Source: Comamonas thiooxydans (GTDB taxonomy: Bacteria; Pseudomonadota; Gammaproteobacteria; Burkholderiales; Burkholderiaceae_C). From it: a stretch of DNA of 64,000 bases. The first letter of the stretch is position 1, and each line of letters opens with the position of its first letter. The notes under the pieces were generated by a model, which made no database searches, was not told the DNA's origin, and saw nothing but the letters and a program-made list of their open reading frames with translations. This document shows, piece by piece, positions 42,636 to 51,450 of the stretch. The stretch spans positions 432,112-496,111 of the forward strand of contig NZ_BBVD01000002.1 in the NCBI RefSeq assembly GCF_000964545.1, given 5' to 3'. The position numbers and the translations under genes are program-made.

Positions 42636-44399
42636 TCAGGCGGTCTTGATCACGCGCAGATCCAGCAACTCGATCATCTCGTCGCGAATCTTGAACTTCT
42701 GGATCTTTCCCGTCACCGTCATCGGGAAGGCCTGGACAAAGCGGATATAGCGCGGCACCTTGTAGTGGGCAATCTGCCCCTTGCAAAAGTCGCGCACCTC
42801 TTCCTCGCCGAGCTCCTGGCCGGGCTTGACAATGATCCAGGCACACAGCTCCTCGCCATAGCGCACATCGGGCACGCCCACCACCTGCACGTCCTGCACC
42901 TTGGGGTGGCGATAGAGGAATTCCTCGATTTCACGCGGGTAGATGTTCTCGCCGCCACGGATCACCATGTCCTTGATGCGACCCACGATATTCACATAGC
43001 CTTCGCCGTCCATGGTCGCCAGATCGCCGGTGTGCATCCACTGCTCGGCATCGATGGCCTCGCGGGTTCTGGCCTCGTCTTCCCAGTAGCCGTGCATGAC
43101 GGAATAACCGCGCGTGCACAGCTCGCCCGACTGGCCCGGCGGCATGATCTCGCCCGTGGACGGGTCCACGATCTTCACCTCCAGATGCGGCTGCACCTTG
43201 CCCACGGTGGCAACACGCTTTTCCAGGGGCGTATCGGCATCGCTCTGGCAGCTCACGGGACTGGTTTCCGTCATGCCGTAGGCGATGGTGATTTCGCTCA
43301 GGTGCATGTCGCGCACCACGCGCTTCATCACCTCGATGGGACAGGGCGAGCCGGCCATGATGCCGGTGCGCAGCGTGGACAGATCGAACTCGGCAAAGCG
43401 CGGATGGTCGAGCTCGGCGATGAACATGGTGGGCACGCCGTGCAGACCCGTGCATTTCTCGGCCTGCACTGCCTCCAGCACGGTGATGGGGTCAAAGCCA
43501 TCATTGGGATAGACAATGGTCGAGCCATGGGTGAAGCAGGCCAGATTGCCCAGCACCATGCCGAAACAGTGATACAGCGGCACGGGAATGCACAGTCGGT
43601 CCTCGGGCGTGAGGCGCATGCATTCGCCAATGAAAAAGCCGTTGTTGAGGATGTTGCGGTGTGTCAGCGTCGCCCCCTTGGGGAAGCCCGTGGTGCCGCT
43701 CGTGAACTGGATATTGATGGGGTCGCGGTTGCTGAGCGTGGCCGCAATCGCATCAATGCGCTCATCTGCACTGGTTCCTTGCGCCATCAGCTGCGAAAAA
43801 CGCAGCATGCCGGGCTGCTCGGCGTCCAGATCCGCCGCACCTGAGCCGGTCGCACCTGGGCCGGCCGCACCTGAGCCGGCCGCATCAATCCACACCACGG
43901 TGCGCAAAGCCGGCAGGCGTTTGGATTGCAGCTGACCTGGCGCGCAGCTCGTCAGCTCGGGCGCCAGCTCGCGTAGCATGCCCAGATAGTCGCTGGTCTT
44001 GAAGCGCGGCATGGACACCAGCGCCTTGCAACCCACCTTGTTGAGTGCATATTCGACTTCGGCGGTGCGATAGGCAGGGTTGATATTGACCAGCACCAGG
44101 CCCACCTGAGCCGTGGCCAGCTGCATCAGCACCCACTCGGCGTTGTTATGGCTCCAGATACCCACCCGGTCACCTTTGACCAGCCCTTGCGACAGCAGCG
44201 CGCTGGCCAGCTGACGCGCTGCCACATGCAGCTGGGCATAGCTGTAGCGCAGACCCTGATGACGGCTGACCAGCGCGTCACGCGAGCCCTGGCGCTGTGC
44301 CATTGCAGCAAAAAAATCGCCAATCGTCTGCTCGATCAGCGGCACATCCGTGCGCCCCTTGGCATAGCTGGCGGTCAGCGCGTTCACTTGCGATGGCAT
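42636..44399 (-). CDS. AMP-forming acyl-CoA synthetase
   Basis: The 587-residue enzyme activates a fatty or other carboxylic acid to its CoA thioester through an acyl-adenylate. Core motifs are FTSGTTGFPKGATLTHRN (P-loop-like, about 240), YGMTETSPV, HTGDLATMD and the hinge GRIKDMVIRGGENIYP. A C-terminal VTGKIQKFKIRDEM carries the catalytic lysine. The best match is the ACSF2/fatty-acid group found with liu genes. Residues about 173-188 are a Gly/Ala/Ser/Pro expansion coded by a 15-base tandem repeat. It is divergent from an AraC-type regulator that probably controls it. Confidence 0.9.
   Translation of the reverse strand: MPSQVNALTASYAKGRTDVPLIEQTIGDFFAAMAQRQGSRDALVSRHQGLRYSYAQLHVAARQLASALLSQGLVKGDRVGIWSHNNAEWVLMQLATAQVGLVLVNINPAYRTAEVEYALNKVGCKALVSMPRFKTSDYLGMLRELAPELTSCAPGQLQSKRLPALRTVVWIDAAGSGAAGPGATGSGAADLDAEQPGMLRFSQLMAQGTSADERIDAIAATLSNRDPINIQFTSGTTGFPKGATLTHRNILNNGFFIGECMRLTPEDRLCIPVPLYHCFGMVLGNLACFTHGSTIVYPNDGFDPITVLEAVQAEKCTGLHGVPTMFIAELDHPRFAEFDLSTLRTGIMAGSPCPIEVMKRVVRDMHLSEITIAYGMTETSPVSCQSDADTPLEKRVATVGKVQPHLEVKIVDPSTGEIMPPGQSGELCTRGYSVMHGYWEDEARTREAIDAEQWMHTGDLATMDGEGYVNIVGRIKDMVIRGGENIYPREIEEFLYRHPKVQDVQVVGVPDVRYGEELCAWIIVKPGQELGEEEVRDFCKGQIAHYKVPRYIRFVQAFPMTVTGKIQKFKIRDEMIELLDLRVIKTA
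43837..43881. repeat. 15-bp tandem repeat, 3 copies, inside the acyl-CoA synthetase gene
   Basis: Three units of GCACCTGAGCCGG(T/C)C, the middle one with one extra change, run in frame. They encode a flexible Gly-Ser-Ala-Pro-rich loop between two conserved blocks of the synthetase. This is a likely slippage expansion in a tolerant surface loop. Confidence 0.85.
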
Positions 44400-44534
44400 G
44401 GTCTTGTGTCTCCTTGCGTGCCGGCAGCCACCTGCGAACTGGCTGCGCAGCGTCCATTCAGCACCGTTTTCTGCGCCTCAGAATAAGGGCAAGCCCTGTC
44501 CAGAAGAGGTCACAAAGGTTGCAATAATTGCCAA

Positions 44535-45611
44535 ATGCTCACCCCCTCTCTGGTCAAGACTCCACTACCGCACCATGCCAGCTCCGTGCTCAAATCGCAC
44601 CCGGCAATTACCCCCATGGCGTTTGTCAAAGCCATTGTCAGCGCTTATGAAGCAAGGCAGATGTCAGCGCTAGGAGCTCTGGAAAAGGCACAAATCCCGC
44701 CAGATCTGATTAACGATGCCAACGAGCGCATCACGGCCCTGCAGATGGAGGCACTATCCGATGCAGCCATGCGCGAGCTGGACGATGAAGCCTTGGGCTG
44801 GTTCGAGCGTCGCCTGCCCTGGGGCAGCTACGGCATGCTGGCCCGCGCCAGCATCAGCGCACCGCAATTGGGCCTGGCGCTGGCGCGCTGGTGCCGACAT
44901 CACTGCCTGATTGCGCAGGACATACAGCTGCAGCTCAGCGAGCAGGCCGGCATTGCCACCCTTACCCTGCATGAAAGCCGTCCACTGGGCGCCATGCGCG
45001 AGTTCTGCATGGTATCGGTGCTGCGCAATATCCACGGCTTTGCCAGCTGGTTGATCAACGAACCGATCAGCCTGCTGCATGCCAGCTTTCCGTTTGCCGA
45101 GCCCGCGCATGCCGATGTCTACAAGGTGCTTTTCGCACCGGGCAGCATCGCTTTTGATGCCCCCGTCGCCAGTCTGCAGTTTGAAGCACGCTGGCTGCAG
45201 GCACCGCTGGCGCGCGACGAGGCCGCCCTCAACCGGATGCTGCAGCGCGCCTTGCCGATCCAGGTGCGCCCCTACCAGCGCGAGAAGACTCTGGTGCAGC
45301 GCGTGCGCCATCTGCTGGCCGCCAGCGGGGAGGAGCAGCAGACGGCTGAAACGCTGTCCCGTCAACTGCATCTGTCGCAGCGCAGCCTGCACCGCCAGCT
45401 CAAGGAAGAAGGTATTTCGCTGCAGGCCCTCAAGGACGATATCCGGCGTGAACGCGCGATTGCGCTGCTGCTGCGCACCAGCCGCCCCATCAAGCGCGTG
45501 GCCCAGGCCTGCGGCTTTCTCAACGACAAAAGCTTTATCCGCGCCTTTCGCCTCTGGACAGGGCTCTCCCCTTCGGAATTCCGCAAAACCGCCGGCCAGC
45601 GCGCCGCCTGA
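44535..45611 (+). CDS. AraC-family transcriptional regulator
   Basis: The 358-residue protein has an N-terminal OruR/arabinose-binding-like effector domain (about 25-220) and a C-terminal AraC DNA-binding domain. The latter shows AETLSRQLHLSQRSLHRQLKEEGISLQAL (first helix-turn-helix), then VAQACGFLNDKSFIRAFRLWTGLSPSEFR (second helix-turn-helix and the family signature). It lies divergent to the acyl-CoA synthetase gene with a 135-base spacer, so it probably senses a fatty or branched acid and controls that gene and the DUF4336 gene 15 bases downstream. Confidence 0.92.
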   Translation: MLTPSLVKTPLPHHASSVLKSHPAITPMAFVKAIVSAYEARQMSALGALEKAQIPPDLINDANERITALQMEALSDAAMRELDDEALGWFERRLPWGSYGMLARASISAPQLGLALARWCRHHCLIAQDIQLQLSEQAGIATLTLHESRPLGAMREFCMVSVLRNIHGFASWLINEPISLLHASFPFAEPAHADVYKVLFAPGSIAFDAPVASLQFEARWLQAPLARDEAALNRMLQRALPIQVRPYQREKTLVQRVRHLLAASGEEQQTAETLSRQLHLSQRSLHRQLKEEGISLQALKDDIRRERAIALLLRTSRPIKRVAQACGFLNDKSFIRAFRLWTGLSPSEFRKTAGQRAA

Positions 45612-45626
45612 CGCAAGGAGCTCTCC

Positions 45627-46322
45627 ATGCAGGAATCCTCAGAAAACTGGCAGGCAATCGCTGATGGGGTATGGGCACTCAGCTATCACTTCAGCAATGC
45701 AGGGCTGAAGGTCAGCACACGCATGACGGTGATCCGGCTGGCCGACGGCAGCCTGTTCTCGCACTCTGCAGTGCCGCTGACGGGCGGGCAGAAAGCTGCG
45801 CTCGACGCCCTGGGACCGCTGCAACACATAGTCGCACCCAGCGCCATGCACCATTTGTTCGTGGGCAAACTGGCCAGGCTTTATCCACAGGCCAGGATCT
45901 ATGGCACACAGGGCGTGCTGCGCAAGCGACCTGATCTGCCGCTGCTGGAGCCCTTGCCTCCGGACTCCGAAGCACCCTGGGCAGGCGAGCTGCAGTGCCT
46001 GCGGCTGGACGGCATTCCCATGCTCGACGAGACGCTGTGGCTCCACCCGGCCAGCGGCAGCCTCATCGCCACCGACGTGCTGCAATGCTGGCAGGGACCG
46101 CTAAGCCTGCCGGTACGCATGTATCTGGGTCTGACGGGCGGGCATGAGCGCCTGACCGTGCCGCGCACCGTGCGCCTGCTGGTCAGGGACAGGGCCGCCG
46201 TGCGCAACTGGGTGAAGCAGGTCCAAAGCTGGCCCGTGCAGCGCGTGATCCTGCTGCACAACAGCGTGATCGACGATCAGCCAGTGAAACGGCTGCGCGA
46301 GGCGCTGTCGATCTGGGACTGA
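45627..46322 (+). CDS. DUF4336 protein (metallo-beta-lactamase-like fold)
   Basis: The 231-residue soluble protein has the DUF4336 layout: DGVWALSYHFSNAGLKVSTRMTVI (as the first strands), GPLQHIVAPSAMHHLFVGKLARLYPQA, and HNSVIDDQPV near the end. The histidines in SAMHHLF and LLHNSVI would lie in a metal-site-like position, but the full HxHxDH motif of active metallo-beta-lactamases is missing. It starts 15 bases after the AraC gene and reads in the same direction, so the two probably share a transcript. The function is unknown. Confidence 0.82.
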   Translation: MQESSENWQAIADGVWALSYHFSNAGLKVSTRMTVIRLADGSLFSHSAVPLTGGQKAALDALGPLQHIVAPSAMHHLFVGKLARLYPQARIYGTQGVLRKRPDLPLLEPLPPDSEAPWAGELQCLRLDGIPMLDETLWLHPASGSLIATDVLQCWQGPLSLPVRMYLGLTGGHERLTVPRTVRLLVRDRAAVRNWVKQVQSWPVQRVILLHNSVIDDQPVKRLREALSIWD

Positions 46323-46329
46323 GAGCGCT

Positions 46330-47055
46330 TCAGCGCAGGTCGTGCTCGTCGTCTTCGCCGACCGAAGCGCTGGCGGCGCTCTTGCGCACGGCCTCGAACA
46401 TGGCGGGCAGATCCCCCATGTCGCCGAACACGCAGGCGGCGCCGGCCTCGAGCAACTGCTCTGCCGAGGCATGGCCCTGATCGGCCGGGAAATAGCCCCA
46501 GACGGTGGCACCTGCTGCCACGCCGGCCTGCACGCCGGTCATGGTGTCCTCGATCACCAGGCACTTGGCAGGATCGGCCTTCAGTGCCTCGGCCGCAGCC
46601 AGATACACATCGGGGAAGGGCTTGCTGCGTGGCATTTCATGACCGCTGTAGACATGGCCTTCGAAATAAGGCTCCATGCCCACCTTGGTGAGCTGCATCT
46701 CCACCTTGGCACGGTCCGCACCGGAGGCGCAGGCAATGCGTCCATCGCACAGTGCATGAATCCGCCTGACCGCTTCCAGTGCGCCGTCGATGGCCACCAG
46801 CTCGGCACTCAGCGCAGCATTGCGGCGCTCGTAGAACTCTGCCATCCAGGCATCGGTCAGCGGCTTGCCGGTATGGGCCTCGATCACGGTCGCCTGGCTG
46901 CGTACCGTTTTGCCGATGAAGTCACGCGTGCACTGTTCCTGGCTGATCGCCCAGCCGGATTCGTTGAGCATGGTGCACAGCACGCGATTGGTGATGGATT
47001 CGCTGTCCACCAACACACCATCACAGTCGAAAAGCACAGCGTCAAAAGCAGTCAT
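46330..47055 (-). CDS. HAD-superfamily phosphatase (beta-phosphoglucomutase/Gph-like)
   Basis: The 241-residue protein has the HAD subfamily IA layout: LFDCDGVLVDSES (about 8-20, nucleophile Asp and the acid/base Asp), an alpha-helical cap with the FIGKTV turn, CASGADRAKVEMQL (motif II Ser), SKPFPDVYL (motif III Lys) and VIEDTMTGVQAG (motif IV). These predict a cytosolic Mg2+-dependent phosphatase or phosphoglucomutase-type enzyme for a sugar phosphate. It is convergent with the DUF4336 gene (7-base gap) and has a small Glu/Asp-rich C-terminal tail. Confidence 0.87.
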   Translation of the reverse strand: MTAFDAVLFDCDGVLVDSESITNRVLCTMLNESGWAISQEQCTRDFIGKTVRSQATVIEAHTGKPLTDAWMAEFYERRNAALSAELVAIDGALEAVRRIHALCDGRIACASGADRAKVEMQLTKVGMEPYFEGHVYSGHEMPRSKPFPDVYLAAAEALKADPAKCLVIEDTMTGVQAGVAAGATVWGYFPADQGHASAEQLLEAGAACVFGDMGDLPAMFEAVRKSAASASVGEDDEHDLR

Positions 47056-47084
47056 GGAAGCATTACCAGCGCATCATGGGATGC

Positions 47085-47107
47085 AAAAAAGGCGCCTAAC
47101 GGCGCCT
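47085..47107 (-). terminator. Terminator of the repeat-containing lipoprotein gene
   Basis: On the minus strand AGGCGCC pairs with GGCGCCT around a 4-base loop, followed by six T (plus-strand A-run at 47085-47090). It lies 50 bases after the lipoprotein stop and upstream of the HAD start. Confidence 0.9.
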
Positions 47108-47156
47108 AGTATCAAGAAACAGAGGGCGTGATTATGCGCTCACGCCCTTTTCGAGT

Positions 47157-48233
47157 TCAGGGGAAGGTCACTCCGGCCAGCGGATTGATCATCCACGCGC
47201 TGTTCTTGGCGTAGATGGTGCTCGTCTTGTTGTCGGCAGTCATGATGCCGCTGAAATAGAAGAAGCCGTTGGCTGCATTGGCATTCATATTGCTCAGCTG
47301 GGTTGTGAGCGAGTCACTGCTTGCCGAGGCCTCGACCAGATACTCGATGGCGCCATTCTGTGCCGAGCTTTTCTCGAAGACATCCACATAGTTCATATTC
47401 ATCGGGTCGCTGCCCAGCCCCTGCGTGCCGCGAATGAACCAGCCGTCCGCACCCTTCTGGGCCAGGCGCGTTCTCATTTCTGCAGCATCGGCGGCCGAGG
47501 ATGCGCTGCCGAGCTTGTCGACCTGATAGGTATAGGTGACGCTGTCATTGCGCTTGGCATACAGGCTGAACAGCTCGTTGTTGACGATCTGGGGACCCAG
47601 ATAGCGATAGCCTTCGGCCCCCTGTCCGTTGAGCTCCGTGGCAAAGGCTTCAGCGGTCGTGGCCACGGGCGTCACCGTTCTGTAGCTGAACTGGTCGCTG
47701 CGGCTGTTGTCCTTGACATAGACGCTGCGGATGTCGCTGACATCGCTGAACACCGCATCGGACTTGTACATATAGCCGCTGCTGCCCTGTTGGTTCAGCT
47801 GTGCCAGAAAGGCGGTGCGCGATGGCTGCGCCGCAGGATTGACATAGCTGAACTTGCGCCCGGCATGCGCGGTATCCGTGAGATAGAAGTCGCCGATCTC
47901 CGAACCGGTCGAACCGACCGAGCCCGCCAGGGAGCTGAACAGCGCATAGCCGTCGGCCCCCATGCTGTTGGCGGCTTCAAGCATCTGCGCATGGCTGGTG
48001 GCCGTCTGGCCGCCCATCTTGTAGGTTCCCGTGACGGCCTGATTGCCGGTGCCGCCACCAGTACCGCCACCATTGTTGCCGCCGCCGTTGTCCCCGCCTC
48101 CCGTATTGCCGCCGCCACCTTCGGAGCCGCCTCCTGAGCCTGCGCCGCTGCCTCCGTCTCCACCACCACCGCCGCCACAGGCAGCCAGAGTGGAAATCAG
48201 CAGCAAGGCTGCAGTTCTACGGGTGATTTGCAT
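47157..48233 (-). CDS. Lipoprotein with Gly-rich linker and five internal repeats
   Basis: The 358-residue protein starts at ATG 48233 (MQITRRTAALLL). It has a lipobox STLAAC (lipidated Cys 19), a roughly 45-residue Gly/Ser/Asn linker, and then a body of five degenerate units of about 45-60 residues (about 82-126, 141-180, 195-236, 252-300 and 308-345). Each carries a helix ending in N/Q-x-G-A-x-G-Y/W/F-x-Y/F and, 20 residues on, S-x-Y-x-K. I do not recognise the family. The long linker suggests a domain held away from the membrane. It is divergent from a two-component response regulator gene across 168 bases, and has its own terminator. Confidence 0.8.
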   Translation of the reverse strand: MQITRRTAALLLISTLAACGGGGGGDGGSGAGSGGGSEGGGGNTGGGDNGGGNNGGGTGGGTGNQAVTGTYKMGGQTATSHAQMLEAANSMGADGYALFSSLAGSVGSTGSEIGDFYLTDTAHAGRKFSYVNPAAQPSRTAFLAQLNQQGSSGYMYKSDAVFSDVSDIRSVYVKDNSRSDQFSYRTVTPVATTAEAFATELNGQGAEGYRYLGPQIVNNELFSLYAKRNDSVTYTYQVDKLGSASSAADAAEMRTRLAQKGADGWFIRGTQGLGSDPMNMNYVDVFEKSSAQNGAIEYLVEASASSDSLTTQLSNMNANAANGFFYFSGIMTADNKTSTIYAKNSAWMINPLAGVTFP

Positions 48234-48401
48234 AAGAGATGGCACGGGCTTGCTCCTCGGTCTTGATGTTGGTTGAAAATGTCCATATCCCGACACTGAG
48301 ATAACAAGCAGCGTCGTCTTACAGACATTGTCAGAAGGCTTGCGAGCAGATCACTCCCTACCGAGGAGGGGTCTTTGTTACCAAGCCCCAAAGGAACGCT
48401 C

Positions 48402-49097
48402 ATGCCCGATCTACTGCAAATCCTGAGCACCACTCAACTGAGCGCACAGCCCTATGCGCTGGTGGTGGATGATCACCCGCTGGTCGCGGAGGGTGCAGCC
48501 CATGTGCTGATGACCAGCGCCGGCGTGCAGCGGGTGCGCTGTGCGGCACACGGCAATGAGGCTCTGGCAATGATTGCTGCGCTGGGCGAACCCGTTATCA
48601 CCGTGATGGACTTCTGGCTGGAGGACGGCGCATCACTGGAATTTGTGCACAGCATCCTGGCCTTGGCTCCTGGCACACGCATTCTGGTGACCAGCGGCGA
48701 CAAGCACCCGGCCATCGCCAGCAAGGCCGCAGCCGCAGGTGTGCATGGCTTTGTGCACAAAAGCAGCCCGTCTCACGAATTTCAGGCAGCAGTGCAAGCC
48801 CTGCTGAGCGGCCGCACCTGGTTTGAGGCCCTGCCTCCCATCCCCACCGCCCCTCCGGCGCCAACCGCGGGCAGCATCCTGCATATGAGCGCCAGAGAGC
48901 TCGGCATCACTGCCCGCCAGGCGCAGGTGCTGAGCCTGTTGCTGCAGGGCAAGCCCAATCGCGCCATTGCACAGGCGCTGAACCTGTCCGAATACACGGT
49001 CAAGGAACATGTCACCGCCCTGCTTCAGCGCCTGGGCGCCAGCAACCGCGTGGCACTGATCACGCGCATGCGAGGCATCGAGGTCGACTTGGACTAA
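48402..49097 (+). CDS. LuxR/NarL-family response regulator
   Basis: The 231-residue protein has a receiver domain (acidic pair Asp23-Asp24 in VVDDHP, phosphorylatable Asp70 in TVMDFWLEDG, conserved Lys in FVHKSSPS) and a C-terminal LuxR helix-turn-helix (about 165-228: GITARQAQVLSLLLQGKPNRAIA, then LSEYTVKEHVTALLQRLGASNR). I start it at ATG 48402 after an AAAGGAA ribosome-binding site. Its stop codon overlaps that of the convergent histidine kinase. The kinase is the obvious partner. The divergent lipoprotein gene is a likely target. Confidence 0.92.
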   Translation: MPDLLQILSTTQLSAQPYALVVDDHPLVAEGAAHVLMTSAGVQRVRCAAHGNEALAMIAALGEPVITVMDFWLEDGASLEFVHSILALAPGTRILVTSGDKHPAIASKAAAAGVHGFVHKSSPSHEFQAAVQALLSGRTWFEALPPIPTAPPAPTAGSILHMSARELGITARQAQVLSLLLQGKPNRAIAQALNLSEYTVKEHVTALLQRLGASNRVALITRMRGIEVDLD

Positions 49098-50923
49098 GGC
49101 TGACGGATCGCCATACAGCGCGCCAGCACCGCATGCAGCTGGTCGGGCTGCAAGGGCGTCGCCAGAGCCAGATAGCCCTGATCCTGGACCTGCTCCAGCA
49201 TCTCCTCATCGCCGCTCATCAAAGCACCGCTGGCTTGCGGATGCTGGTCCAGCAGTTGCATCAAACACTCAAGCCCGCTTGCACCATCCTTCAATCGCTG
49301 GTCGCACAACACAAAGTCTGGCCGCAATCCATCGGCCAGCAGTTGCTGCGCCTCAGGCAAGCTGCGCGCTCTTTGCACCTGCACACCCCAGCTCTGCAAA
49401 ATCTGCACCAGCACCGGGGCCAGCTGCGCATCGTTTTCCACGACCAGACAGTGCCCCTGCAAGGGGGCAAACCACTGCGGCCCAGCCGATATCGGCGGTG
49501 CCGGCAGCACAGACGAGGTCTGCCACTGCTCGGCATCCTGCGGCCAGCGCAGCCAGAAACATGAACCCTTGCCCGGCAGCGACTGAACCCCGCATTCCAC
49601 GCCCAGCCGCTGCGCCGCCAGCGCCACCACGGACAAGCCCAGGCCACGCCCGCGCAATGGCGCCGGCACGCCATCCCTGGCATCGCGCTGCTGGCGCGCA
49701 GGGCTGCGATAGTGACGCATGAAGACCTGTGCGCATTCCTGCTCGCTCATGCCGCAGCCGCTGTCCCACACCTGCAAAAGCCAGCGCCCTTGCCTGTGCC
49801 GCAGCGCCAGCAGCACCCCGCCTTGGTCCGTGTAGCGCAGCGCGTTTTGCAGCAGATTGAAAACCATCTGCCGCAACAGCACCGCATCCGTGCACAGCGC
49901 CGGCATATGAGCCGGCTGCCTCACGCGCAGACGCAGACCGCGCTGCGCTGCCTCGCGCGAGAACAGGCGCCGAGCCTCGTCCAGCACCGCACTCATGGAT
50001 ACCGCCTGCCATTGCGGTGCGAAGCTGTCGCCCTCAAGTCGCGACAGATCCATCAGGTCGTTGAACATGGAGCCCAGATCGCGCGTGCAGGCCTGCATTT
50101 CCTGCAGCAGTTGTGCCAGCTCGTCATCCTGATTGCGCTGGTGGGCGGCTTGCAGCATCAGGCCCATGGCATGCAAGGGTTGCCGCAGATCATGGCTGGC
50201 GGCGGAAATGAACCAGTTTTTCTCGGCCAGCGCATTCTCGGCCTGCTCCTTGGCCTCGCGATAGCGCTCCGCCAGTGCCTGACGCTCCAGCTCGTGCGCC
50301 ATCTGCTGCTGCACGAAACGCCGCGCGCCCCAGGCGTGGCGCGCAAGTATGGCGCCGTACAGCAGCAGCAGCGGCAACAGATAAGGGCCTTTTTTCGGAA
50401 AGTAATGCAGCGTGCACAGCAACATGGGCAAGTAGATACCCGCCATGAAGGCGGCGAACACCTGCAGTACGGGCGCCAGAAAAGTGGCGGCCGACGCCAT
50501 CACGCCCAGCAGCACCAGATAGATCAGCAGACGCAGCTCACTATGGCTTTCGCCCCAGGTAAAGGCCAGCACGCTGACCCAAAGCAGGCCGTTGATCAGT
50601 GCGGCCAGCGCCAGCTGTCGCTGCCATGTCGTCAATGCCGCCTGCAGTCGCAATGGCTCCCAATCGCGCGCCGACCGCCACTGACGATGCAGGCTGCGGC
50701 GAAACAGCAGAAAGCCCAGCGCCATGACGACCATCAGCCCCCACCACCAGGCCAGCCCCGCGCTGACGGCTGGGCTGTTTCGGGTACTGACCCACAGCAG
50801 CAGGGCAGGAATCAGCAATGCGGCGATTTCGGAGGAGCCACGCGAAGCCAGGGACTGCAACAGGCGCAACCAGGCCTGCAGCCGGGTCAGCTGCGCCGAA
50901 TCGACTTCAGAATTGGTCGCCAT
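49094..50923 (-). CDS. Hybrid sensor histidine kinase with degenerate receiver domain
   Basis: The 609-residue inner-membrane kinase has six or so spans in two groups (about 35-75 and 105-195), a short coiled coil (about 205-235), a HisKA domain with His244 in AASHDLRQPLHA, and an HATPase domain (N-box LLQNALRY, G1 DSGCGM, G2 GRGLGLSVV). A C-terminal receiver has the acceptor Asp541 (FVLCDQRL). The conserved receiver Lys is replaced: the usual K-P appears as T-P in LATPLQPDQL. The ATG at 50923 lies inside the ychJ 3' end (17-base overlap). It is convergent with its likely response regulator, and their stop codons overlap. Confidence 0.9.
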   Translation of the reverse strand: MATNSEVDSAQLTRLQAWLRLLQSLASRGSSEIAALLIPALLLWVSTRNSPAVSAGLAWWWGLMVVMALGFLLFRRSLHRQWRSARDWEPLRLQAALTTWQRQLALAALINGLLWVSVLAFTWGESHSELRLLIYLVLLGVMASAATFLAPVLQVFAAFMAGIYLPMLLCTLHYFPKKGPYLLPLLLLYGAILARHAWGARRFVQQQMAHELERQALAERYREAKEQAENALAEKNWFISAASHDLRQPLHAMGLMLQAAHQRNQDDELAQLLQEMQACTRDLGSMFNDLMDLSRLEGDSFAPQWQAVSMSAVLDEARRLFSREAAQRGLRLRVRQPAHMPALCTDAVLLRQMVFNLLQNALRYTDQGGVLLALRHRQGRWLLQVWDSGCGMSEQECAQVFMRHYRSPARQQRDARDGVPAPLRGRGLGLSVVALAAQRLGVECGVQSLPGKGSCFWLRWPQDAEQWQTSSVLPAPPISAGPQWFAPLQGHCLVVENDAQLAPVLVQILQSWGVQVQRARSLPEAQQLLADGLRPDFVLCDQRLKDGASGLECLMQLLDQHPQASGALMSGDEEMLEQVQDQGYLALATPLQPDQLHAVLARCMAIRQP

Positions 50924-51371
50924 CGACGTAGAACCAGCGCCCACCCTCGAGCACAAAGCGGCTGCGCTCATGCAGGCGCACGGCACGACCCGCCAGACGA
51001 TAGCGGGCGACGAATTCGACCTCTGCACAAGCATCGCCGGTCAACTGAAACTGCTTCACATCCAGCCCCAGCCATTTGGTGGCGGCATCGAAATCGAGCT
51101 GCGACGGGCGCTGGCTGGCATGCCAGGTGGCTTGCAAATATTCCTGATTCTCAGACACGAAGGCCGTGTAGCGCGAGCGCATCAGCGCCTCGGCATCGGG
51201 AGCGGGCCGGGCATCCCAGTGATCGATATAGCGGCCGCAGCAATCGGCATAGGCCAGCAGCCCCCCCTTGGCACTCTTGCGTCCACAGGGACAGTCCCGC
51301 TTGTTCTCGGCTTCTTTCACAGCTTTGGCAGTCTTGATTGGCAATGCTGCATTGTCGGCCAAGTCGACCAA
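50907..51371 (-). CDS. ychJ: YchJ-family protein with SEC-C-like zinc motif
   Basis: The protein of up to 154 residues carries a SEC-C-type cysteine cluster (CPCGRKS, then YADCCGRYI) and the YchJ core: ARPAPDAEALMRSRYTAFV, ATWHASQRP, VEFVARY, LHERSRFVLEGGRWFYVDGD. YchJ proteins are NTF2-fold, and the SEC-C motif binds zinc; the cellular role is unclear. The first start is TTG at 51371; a GTG at 51320 would give a more usual length for the lead-in. The end overlaps the kinase start by 17 bases. It is divergent from the DUF421 gene. Confidence 0.87.
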   Translation of the reverse strand: MVDLADNAALPIKTAKAVKEAENKRDCPCGRKSAKGGLLAYADCCGRYIDHWDARPAPDAEALMRSRYTAFVSENQEYLQATWHASQRPSQLDFDAATKWLGLDVKQFQLTGDACAEVEFVARYRLAGRAVRLHERSRFVLEGGRWFYVDGDQF

Positions 51372-51450
51372 CGAGCAAGCCGGCTTGCGCAGTCGGTTGC
51401 CTCAGAGCACAGTAGCGGCAGTCCAAAGCTCGCTGTTCAAAGGTTTGCCT

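Noticed and set aside
51268..51450. Longer N-terminus for the DUF421 protein
   Set aside because: The added region overlaps the divergent ychJ start and is not membrane-like; the ATG at 51451 gives the family's normal N-terminus.
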